Positions 35,269 to 41,508 of a DNA stretch of 64,000 nt are shown piece after piece (position 1 is the stretch's first letter; every line of letters starts with the position of its first letter). Position numbers and translations under genes: made by a program. A model generated the notes under the pieces. That model worked only from the letters and a program-made list of their open reading frames with translations, was not told the origin of the DNA and did no database searches. The stretch is from Pseudomonas sp. Root562 (GTDB lineage: Bacteria; Pseudomonadota; Gammaproteobacteria; Pseudomonadales; Pseudomonadaceae), in the NCBI RefSeq assembly GCF_001427125.1, contig NZ_LMGK01000025.1, positions 297,234 to 361,233 on the forward strand, given 5' to 3'.

Positions 35269-36408
35269 GTGCATATCGCCCGAACCGTTTTCCGCGACGA
35301 CCATGAGATGTTTCGCACCACCGTGCGGCGTTTTTTCGAGCGCGAATGCCTGCCGCGCCAGGCAGCCTGGGACAAGGCCGGTCAGGTCGACCGGGAAACC
35401 TGGCTCAAGGCCGGGCGCGAAGGCTTGCTGGGCATCACCCTGCCCCCCGAGTACGGTGGAGGCGGCGGGGATTTCGGCCACTGTGCAGTGTTCAACGAAG
35501 AGTTCGCCCGGGCTGGCGTGAGCGGTGCTTACTTCAGCATGCACTCCGACGTCATTGCTCCTTATATCAATCGTTGCGGCAACGAAGAACAGAAACAGAA
35601 ATGGCTGCCGGGCATTTGCTCCGGCGAGACCATCCTGGCGATCGCCATGACCGAACCCGGCACCGGCAGCGACCTCAAGGCTGTGCGTACCACCGCCGTG
35701 CGCGACGGTGACGAATACGTCATCAATGGCAGCAAGACCTTTATCAGCAACGGCCTGACCGCCGATCTGGTGATTGTCGTGTGCAAGACCGATCCGTCCG
35801 CGGGCGCCAAGGGCATCAGCCTGATCGCCGTGGAAGCCAGCCGTGCCGGCTTCAAGCGCGGGCGCAAGCTGGAGAAGGTCGGCCAGGCTGCAGCCGATAC
35901 CGCCGAGCTGTTCTTCGACAATGTCCGCGTGCCAGTGGGCAATCGCCTTGGTGAAGAAGGCCTGGGCTTCACCTATCTGATGGGTGAACTGCCGCAGGAG
36001 CGGTTCTCCATCGCCGTGTCCGCTGCCGCCAAGCTCGAGCGCCTGCTGGAGCAAACGCTCGAGTACGTGAAGGACCGCAAAGCGTTCAACCAGACCGTAT
36101 GGGACTTCCAGAACAGCAAGTTCAAACTCGCCGACATCAAGGCCCAGGCCACCGCCATGCGCGTGATGGTCGACTACTACCTGGGCGAGCACATGCGCCG
36201 GCGCCTGACCCTCGAAGAAGCGGCGATCGCCAAGCTCTACACCACCGAAACCCTGTGGAAATGCATCGACGACATGGTCCAGCTGCATGGCGGCTACGGC
36301 TACATGATGGAGTACCCGATCGCCCGAGCGTTCGTCGACTGCCGCGTCAATCGCATCTACGGCGGAACCAGCGAAGTCATGCGCGAACTGATTGCGCGCA
36401 AGCTCTGA
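35269..36408 (+). CDS. acyl-CoA dehydrogenase, homomeric type, GTG start
   Basis: 379 residues, same length as the paralogue at 25109 and alike throughout (VHIARTVFRDDHEMFR against MHINRTVYREDHEMLR). The GTG at 35269 with GAGGAG six bases upstream is taken as start because it matches the paralogue; the frame is open to 35116 but that part carries repeat-derived sequence. Signatures: MTEPGTGSDLKAVRTTA, QLHGGYGYMMEYPIAR and YGGTSEVMRELIARKL in one chain. First gene of the operon 35269-40794. Probably acts on a different chain length or stereoisomer from its paralogue. Confidence 0.92.
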   Translation: MHIARTVFRDDHEMFRTTVRRFFERECLPRQAAWDKAGQVDRETWLKAGREGLLGITLPPEYGGGGGDFGHCAVFNEEFARAGVSGAYFSMHSDVIAPYINRCGNEEQKQKWLPGICSGETILAIAMTEPGTGSDLKAVRTTAVRDGDEYVINGSKTFISNGLTADLVIVVCKTDPSAGAKGISLIAVEASRAGFKRGRKLEKVGQAAADTAELFFDNVRVPVGNRLGEEGLGFTYLMGELPQERFSIAVSAAAKLERLLEQTLEYVKDRKAFNQTVWDFQNSKFKLADIKAQATAMRVMVDYYLGEHMRRRLTLEEAAIAKLYTTETLWKCIDDMVQLHGGYGYMMEYPIARAFVDCRVNRIYGGTSEVMRELIARKL

Positions 36409-36413
36409 TCCTC

Positions 36414-36427
36414 AAAAACAAAAAAAG
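36414..36427 (+). promoter_or_regulatory. candidate Hfq/Crc site before the thiolase
   Basis: CAAAAACAAAAAAAGG overlaps the ribosome site AAAGGAA of the thiolase gene; several AANAANAA matches. Confidence 0.4.
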
Positions 36428-36437
36428 GAAATACACG

Positions 36438-37622
36438 ATGAGCCATAAGGTATTCGTTGCTGGCGTCGGCATGATCCAGTTCAAGAAACCGGGGACCAAC
36501 GAGCCCTACGATGTCATGGGTGAACAGGCGATCCGCCAGGCCCTGGCTGACTCGGGCGTGGACTTCGCTGACATCCAGCAGGCCTACGCCGGCTACGTCT
36601 ACGGCGATTCCACCTGCGGTCAGAAAGCCTTGTACCGCGTGGGCATGACCGGCATCCCGCTGATTAACGTCAACAACAACTGCGCCACCGGTTCCAGCGC
36701 CCTGTTCCTCGCCCGTCAGGCCGTGGCCAGCGGCGCCGTGGACTGCGCCCTGGCGTTTGGTTTCGAACACATGAACCCGGGCGCGTTGAAATCTGCCTGG
36801 CCCGATCGCGCACCGGCCACTGAGCGTGCCTTGGTGTTGGCCAACGAACTGATCGGCATGCCTGACCTGCCCAATGCCATCCGCCAGTTCGGCGGCGCCG
36901 GCTACGCGCACATGCAAAAGTACGGCACCCGACTGGAAACCTTCGCCAAGATCCGCGCCAAGGCCAGCCGTCATGCGGCCAATAACCCGCTGGCGGTGTT
37001 CCGCAACGTGGTGAGCGCCGAAGAAGTCATGGCCGCGCCGATGCTGTGGGAAGGCGTGATGACCCGCCTGATGGCCTGCCCGCCGACCTGTGGCGCTGCT
37101 GCCGCCATCGTGGTGTCCGAGGCCTTCGCGAAAAAACACGGCCTGCGCACCGACGTGTTGATGGCCGGCCAGGCCCTGACCACTGACCTGCCGAGCACCT
37201 ACGACACCAAGGACATGATCCGCGTGGTCGGTTTCGACATGACGCGCATGGCTGCCGACATCGCCTACAACCAGGCCGGTATTGGCCCGCAAGACATCGA
37301 CGTGATCGAGTTGCACGACTGCTTCGCGCAGAACGAATTGCTGACCTACGAAGGCCTGGGCCTGTGTGCCGAAGGCGCAGGCGAGCAATTGGTCAACGAC
37401 GGCGACAACACCTACGGCGGCAAATGGGTCACCAACCCGTCCGGTGGCTTGCTCTCCAAAGGACATCCGCTGGGCGCCACCGGCCTGGCCCAGTGCTACG
37501 AACTGACCCATCAACTGCGCGGTACCGCCGAGCAACGTCAGGTGCAGAACGCGCGAATTGCGGTGCAGCACAACCTCGGCCTGGGCGGCGCCTGCGTGGT
37601 GACCGTGTACCAGAAGAACTGA
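36438..37622 (+). CDS. SCP-x type thiolase, paralogue
   Basis: 394 residues. Cys82 in VNNNCATGSSALF, the His of SKGHPLGATG and the Cys of LGLGGACVVT give a complete thiolase site. It is a clear paralogue of the enzyme at 23869 (AYAGYVYGDSTCGQ is shared), and like it stands directly behind a homomeric acyl-CoA dehydrogenase. A second thiolase with the same order of genes suggests two rounds of chain shortening with different acyl-CoAs. The start codon has AAAGGAA upstream. Confidence 0.9.
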   Translation: MSHKVFVAGVGMIQFKKPGTNEPYDVMGEQAIRQALADSGVDFADIQQAYAGYVYGDSTCGQKALYRVGMTGIPLINVNNNCATGSSALFLARQAVASGAVDCALAFGFEHMNPGALKSAWPDRAPATERALVLANELIGMPDLPNAIRQFGGAGYAHMQKYGTRLETFAKIRAKASRHAANNPLAVFRNVVSAEEVMAAPMLWEGVMTRLMACPPTCGAAAAIVVSEAFAKKHGLRTDVLMAGQALTTDLPSTYDTKDMIRVVGFDMTRMAADIAYNQAGIGPQDIDVIELHDCFAQNELLTYEGLGLCAEGAGEQLVNDGDNTYGGKWVTNPSGGLLSKGHPLGATGLAQCYELTHQLRGTAEQRQVQNARIAVQHNLGLGGACVVTVYQKN

Positions 37623-37651
37623 CACGGCCGGCAATCCAGGGAGACATTTCG

Positions 37652-38092
37652 ATGATCGACAAGAAACACATCGGCAGACAACTGCCCACCTTCCTCGTCA
37701 ACGCCGAAGCAGGTCAATTGCGCTTCTTCGCCAAGGCCACCGGGGAAACCAACCCGATCTACTTCGACGAGCAAGCTGCACGTGATGCCGGCCACCCCAA
37801 CCTGCCACTGCCGCCGACCTTTCTGTTCTCGCTGGAGTTCCAGATTCCGTCGAACGCCTGGCGTGACGAACTGGGCATCGTCACCGCGCGCATCCTGCAC
37901 GGTGAAGAATCCTTCCGCTACCACCATATGGCCTACGCCGGCGACACGTTGCGCTTCGAGGTGCGCATCGCCGACATCTACGACAAGAAAGGCGGTGCCC
38001 TGGAATTCGTGGTGCGCGAAACCCGAGTCACCAATCAGCACGGTGAGCACGTCGCGGATCTGCGCAGCGTGCTCGTGCAGCGCAACAGCTGA
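37652..38092 (+). CDS. MaoC-like hydratase, N-terminal (FAS1-type) subunit
   Basis: 146 residues. MIDKKHIGRQLPTFLVNAEA and FFAKATGETNPIYFDEQAA are the start of the dehydratase N-domain found in fungal fatty-acid synthases and in HadA-type proteins. It has the hotdog fold pattern but no catalytic D-x4-H motif of the MaoC core; that is in the protein encoded 14 bases downstream. Both are thus likely to form a heterodimeric (R)-specific 2-enoyl-CoA hydratase. GGGAGA eight bases upstream supports the ATG. Confidence 0.8.
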   Translation: MIDKKHIGRQLPTFLVNAEAGQLRFFAKATGETNPIYFDEQAARDAGHPNLPLPPTFLFSLEFQIPSNAWRDELGIVTARILHGEESFRYHHMAYAGDTLRFEVRIADIYDKKGGALEFVVRETRVTNQHGEHVADLRSVLVQRNS

Positions 38093-38106
38093 AGCGGAGA
38101 ACACTG

Positions 38107-38523
38107 ATGAACGCCATAAGCCTGGAAAAAATCAACATCGGCGACACCCTGCCGCCACTGGCCCTCCCACCGATCAACCGCACCACCCTGGCTCTGTTTG
38201 CCGGTGCGTCGGGTGATTACAACGCCATTCACATCGACACCGATTACGCGCGCCGGGCGGGCATGCCCGATGTGTTCGCCCACGGCATGTTGTCGATGGC
38301 CTACCTCGGTCGCCTGCTGACCCAATGGGTCGACCAGCGCCAGTTGCGCGAGTTCGGCGTGCGCTTTCTTGGCATCACCCACCTGGGTCACCAGATCACC
38401 TGCAGCGGCACTGTCGTCGACCGCTTCGAGGTCGAGGGCGAGCAACGGATCAAGGTCGAAGTGCGCACCACCAATCAATACGGCGAGACCAAGATCGTTG
38501 GCGACGCCGTGATCGCTCTCTAA
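38107..38523 (+). CDS. MaoC-like hydratase, catalytic subunit
   Basis: 138 residues. The hydratase motif is GDYNAIHIDTDYARRAGMP with the catalytic Asp/His pair, then VFAHGMLSMAYLG. It hydrates 2-enoyl-CoA in the (R) sense, the opposite of the crotonase route. Its small size and adjacency to the FAS1-type protein point to a two-chain enzyme. GGAG seven bases upstream. Confidence 0.85.
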   Translation: MNAISLEKINIGDTLPPLALPPINRTTLALFAGASGDYNAIHIDTDYARRAGMPDVFAHGMLSMAYLGRLLTQWVDQRQLREFGVRFLGITHLGHQITCSGTVVDRFEVEGEQRIKVEVRTTNQYGETKIVGDAVIAL

Positions 38524-38553
38524 ACAAAACCGATAACTGAGGAGCAACACCCC

Positions 38554-39378
38554 ATGGCAAAACTCGAAGGCAAAGTTGCACTGGTCACCGGCTCCGGTCG
38601 TGGCATCGGCCAGCAAATCGCCCTGAAACTGGCGAGCGAAGGCGCGCGCATCGTGATCAACGACCTGGACGCCGATCCGGCCCACGAGACCGCTGAAATA
38701 ATCCGCAAACTGGGTGGCGAAGCTGCCGTGTGCCACGGCAACGTCAGCGCCCCGGACTTCGGCGACCGCTACGTCAAGACCGCAATGGACAACTTCGGCG
38801 CCATCGACATCATCGTCAACAACGCCGGCTACACCTGGGACGACGTGATCCAGAAGATGACGGACGAGCAGTGGTACGCGATCCTCGATTGCCACATGAC
38901 CGCGCCGTTCCGCATCCTGCGTGCCGCCTACCCGATCATCAAGGCGCAAGCCCAGGCCGATGCGGCAGCCGAGCGTGAAGTGTTCCGCAAAGTGGTGAAC
39001 ATCTCCTCGGTTTCGGCCCTCAAAGGCAACGCCGGGCAGATGAACTACTCCTCGGCCAAGGCCGGTGTCCTCGGCATGACCCGAGCGCTGGCGCGTGAAT
39101 GGGGCCGTTTCAAAGTCAACGTCAATGCCGTTGCATTCGGTTTCATCGAAACCCGCATGACCAGCGCCGATGCCCATGCCGGTGCGACTGTGAGCATCGA
39201 AGGTCGTGACATTCGTGTCGGCATCAGCCCGGAGGCGGCCAAGTCGTTCAGTCAGCGCAACCCATTGGGTCGCCCGGGCACCGTGAAAGAGGCAGCCGAC
39301 GCCGTGTACCTGTTCTGCTCGCCGGAGTCGAACTACATCACCGCGCAAACCATCGCTGTGGCCGGCGATCTGCAATAA
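38554..39378 (+). CDS. short-chain 3-hydroxyacyl-CoA dehydrogenase
   Basis: 274 residues. Rossmann motif TGSGRGIGQQIA (12-23), NNAGYTWDDV, catalytic Ser in ISSVSALKG and the YxxxK pair in MNYSSAKAGVLGMTR. Asp at the end of strand 2 (INDLDADP) indicates NAD. Compared with FabG it has an insertion (residues about 110-125, AQADAAAEREVF) and a loop at 205-225 (ATVSIEGRDIRV), as in the hydroxyacyl-CoA dehydrogenases of MaoC pathways (like the MFE-2 domain). It would oxidise the (R)-hydroxyacyl-CoA of the MaoC pair to the ketoacyl-CoA for the thiolase. Confidence 0.88.
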   Translation: MAKLEGKVALVTGSGRGIGQQIALKLASEGARIVINDLDADPAHETAEIIRKLGGEAAVCHGNVSAPDFGDRYVKTAMDNFGAIDIIVNNAGYTWDDVIQKMTDEQWYAILDCHMTAPFRILRAAYPIIKAQAQADAAAEREVFRKVVNISSVSALKGNAGQMNYSSAKAGVLGMTRALAREWGRFKVNVNAVAFGFIETRMTSADAHAGATVSIEGRDIRVGISPEAAKSFSQRNPLGRPGTVKEAADAVYLFCSPESNYITAQTIAVAGDLQ

Positions 39379-39390
39379 CCGTAACTGCAC

Positions 39391-39494
39391 TTGTAGGAGC
39401 GAGCCTGCTCGCGATGGTCGTCAACGATAACGCTGGCTGCCTGGCACCCCGCGATGTCGCGGACATTTTCGCGAGCGGGCGCGCTCCTACAGGG
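39391..39494. repeat. REPIN
   Basis: TTGTAGGAGCGAGCCTGCTCG at the left end (quoted in part: GTAGGAGCGAGCCTGCTCG) and CGCGAGCGGGCGCGCTCCTA inverted at the right end. The spacer is alike to the copy at 12478 (GATGGTCG..CGAYRACGCTGG). Between the SDR and TetR genes. Confidence 0.85.
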
Positions 39495-39517
39495 ACGCAG
39501 AAACGCAGGATCACACC

Positions 39518-40165
39518 ATGAACATGACTGAAAGCAATATCCGCCTGGCCGCCATCAAACTGATCTCGCGCAATGGCTACGGTTCGATGAGTCTGCGTCA
39601 GCTTGCCAGCGAAGCAGGCATCAATGCCTCCACTCTGTACCTCTACTACAAAGGCAAAAACGAACTGCTGCTGGAGCTGATCCTCGAGTATTTCCAGGGA
39701 GTGTCCCGGGAGTGGGCGCGGCGTCGGCCGAAAAAGGCAGCGAGCGCCGATGTGAAATTGCTCGCCTTCATCGCCTGCCACGTACGCTATCATCTGGAAC
39801 ATCAGGACGAGGCGATGCTCGGCAATCTGGAGTTGCGCAGTCTCCCCGAAGAGGATCTGGAGCAGGTCCGCCAAGCCCGGCGCCAGTATTTGAAAGCCTT
39901 GCAGGAACTACTAGAACAAGGGGTCAAGGAAGGTTCACTGAGCTGCGCCGAACCCAAGTTGATGGCGCGCACCCTGTTCAACATGCTGACCCATGCTTGC
40001 GTCTGGTACCGCACCGATGGCCGCTGGGACATCGATGCCGTCATCCGCCATTACTCGGTACTGGTAATGAAAATGCTCGGCGCCGCAACCATCCCGTCGC
40101 CTCGGGCGCCTGTGCCGCAAGCCATAATCACCCGCCGTGCCATGCCTGTGGAGGTGCGTCCATGA
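39518..40165 (+). CDS. TetR-family transcriptional regulator
   Basis: 215 residues. N-terminal helix-turn-helix: SLRQLASEAGINASTLYLYYKGKNEL (core quoted: ASEAGINASTLYLYYK, residues about 32-47). The C-terminal ligand domain has the PsrA/TetR_C pattern (ELRSLPEEDLEQVRQARRQYLKAL in part). In catabolic clusters such regulators usually sense acyl-CoA. It lies in the operon 35269-40794 after a REPIN and its stop overlaps the next start (ATGA). It is the other candidate, besides the two LuxR proteins, for the palindrome. Confidence 0.88.
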   Translation: MNMTESNIRLAAIKLISRNGYGSMSLRQLASEAGINASTLYLYYKGKNELLLELILEYFQGVSREWARRRPKKAASADVKLLAFIACHVRYHLEHQDEAMLGNLELRSLPEEDLEQVRQARRQYLKALQELLEQGVKEGSLSCAEPKLMARTLFNMLTHACVWYRTDGRWDIDAVIRHYSVLVMKMLGAATIPSPRAPVPQAIITRRAMPVEVRP

Positions 40166-40794
40166 GCGATCTGATGCAGCCCTTTTCCATGACCGGCAAG
40201 ACGGTGCTGGTGGCCGACGCCACCACTCGACTGGGCGCGCATTTCGCCCGGCTGATCAGCCGTGCCGGAGCGCGTGTGGCCCTCGGTGGGCAACACCCGG
40301 CGCAGTTGGAGCAACTGGCAGCGGATTTGCGCTGGGAAGGGGGCGAAGTCTTGATCATCAGCCTCGACAATGCCCGCCGGCCGAGTATCGAAGCCGCCCT
40401 GGACACCGTCCAGCAACGCTTTGGCAGCGTCGATGTGCTGATCAACAACAGCGCCGAGCGCGAACATGTAGCCTTGAACAATCACATCGTCCATTGCACC
40501 AGCCTGCACATGATCAGGGCCGAACGCGGAGGCAGCATCGTCAATATCGATCCGCCACCGCAGCCCATCAGCGAGCCTAACCCGTGCCTGCGCCCCAACA
40601 GCAGCCTGATCCGCATGAGCCGCGCCATGGCCCAGTCACTCACACCACACCGCATACGCATCAACGTCATAGCCCCAGGCCGAGACAAGGACGCCGGACT
40701 GCAGGAGCTCAATGGCCCCATGCTGTTGCTGGCCAGCGGCGCCGGGGCGAGCGTGACCGGTGCCGTGCTGCACATCGATAACCCGGGGCTCTGA
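40162..40794 (+). CDS. degenerate short-chain dehydrogenase-like protein
   Basis: 210 residues against about 250 in normal SDRs. It follows the SDR pattern from start to end (TGKTVLVADATTRLGAHFA, DVLINNSAERE, SIVNIDPP, RIRINVIAPG), but the glycine-rich nucleotide motif is changed (ADATTRLG for TGxxxGIG) and the catalytic region reads CLRPNSSLIRMSRAMAQ, so Tyr is Cys and Lys is Asn if aligned to YSASKAGLIRMTRAMA; about 40 residues are missing before it. It is therefore probably not an active dehydrogenase. Translation is coupled to the TetR gene (ATGA; GGAGGTG upstream), so a regulatory or binding role is possible, but decay towards a pseudogene cannot be excluded. Confidence 0.75.
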   Translation: MSDLMQPFSMTGKTVLVADATTRLGAHFARLISRAGARVALGGQHPAQLEQLAADLRWEGGEVLIISLDNARRPSIEAALDTVQQRFGSVDVLINNSAEREHVALNNHIVHCTSLHMIRAERGGSIVNIDPPPQPISEPNPCLRPNSSLIRMSRAMAQSLTPHRIRINVIAPGRDKDAGLQELNGPMLLLASGAGASVTGAVLHIDNPGL

Positions 40795-40805
40795 GCGCGC
40801 TTTTC

Positions 40806-41142
40806 TTGTGGGAGCAACTGTCTTCCCCATGCCACTCGTCACCGCCTTCGCGAGCAAGCCCGCTCCCACAGTGGTTTGTGATGCACACAGATTTCGTGAG
40901 CGACTCACACCCTGTGGGAGCTGGCTTGCCAGCGATGGCGGCCTTGAAGACACCCATGATTTTGCGCCTGAACCCATTCCTCTGTGGGCGGGCTTGCTCG
41001 CGAAAGCGCCGGCACATCCAGCATTAGTGGCGACTGATACTCCGCCTTCGCGGGCAAGCCCGCCCCCACAGGGTAATGGGTCTGGCCGGACGTTCAGAGC
41101 TGGCTGTCAGGCCGTCATCGCTGGCAAGCCAGCTCCCACAGG
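40806..41142. repeat. REP array of five elements
   Basis: Cores at about 40808-40880 (a pair: GTGGGAGC ... GCAAGCCCGCTCCCAC), 40913-40944 (CCTGTGGGAGCTGGCTTGCC), 40981-41010 (CTGTGGGCGGGCTTGCTCGC), 41043-41073 (GCGGGCAAGCCCGCCCCCAC) and 41116-41142 (CTGGCAAGCCAGCTCCCACA). The elements are of several REP subtypes in alternating direction. They fill most of the 714-base gap between the degenerate SDR and the sulfatase. Confidence 0.85.
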
Positions 41143-41215
41143 AATCGCATTCCGACAGGAGGAATGCGTAATTGCCGCAGCCAGGTCGGCTACCAGGCCC
41201 CCTCGGTTGCTGTGG

Positions 41216-41370
41216 CGGGCCCACGGAGCAGGACCGGAGCGAGGGCATGCCGAGCCTAGGCGAGGCACCGAACGAAAGGGGCAAGGGCGTTTGGTTACTT
41301 TGCGCCGGGCGGCGTTCCGCTTTTCAAAGTAACCCGCTGTAAAAGCGGAATCATAAGTCGCCGTTACCGC
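41216..41370. repeat. dispersed intergenic element with interleaved inverted repeats
   Basis: From CGGGCCCACGGAGCAGGACC to about 41370 this resembles an intergenic sequence common in Pseudomonas genomes, as I recall it; no family name is given. It contains two perfect 10-bp inverted pairs in A-B-A'-B' order: GGTTACTTTG (41293) with CAAAGTAACC (41325), and TTCCGCTTTT (41315) with AAAAGCGGAA (41341). Confidence 0.55.
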
Positions 41371-41416
41371 AGCAACGGATATGTCCACCAGCAAAACATC
41401 GCAACCCTGTAGCCGG

Positions 41417-41433
41417 CCACCTGATACGGGTGG
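41417..41433 (+). promoter_or_regulatory. regulon palindrome, sulfatase
   Basis: CCACCTGATACGGGTGG, the same directional form as the copies at 15149 and 17421. It lies 75 bases before the sulfatase start; a TTGACG that may be a -35 box follows it (about 41442). Confidence 0.7.
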
Positions 41434-41508
41434 CGCGATCCTTTTGACGACGCTTGAAGATCGGGCCCGGTCGCTGTTCGCGACGCCCGTCAACAAGGAG
41501 CCAGTCAG

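Noticed and set aside
33730-36288. 852-codon open frame on the minus strand
   Set aside because: It is opposite the LuxR regulator and acyl-CoA dehydrogenase genes and runs through a REPIN; the composition is that of an antisense shadow.
40760-41332. 190-codon frame between the degenerate SDR and the sulfatase
   Set aside because: It is translated REP sequence (repeated SRASPLPQ and GKPAPTG type peptides) without a gene-like signal.
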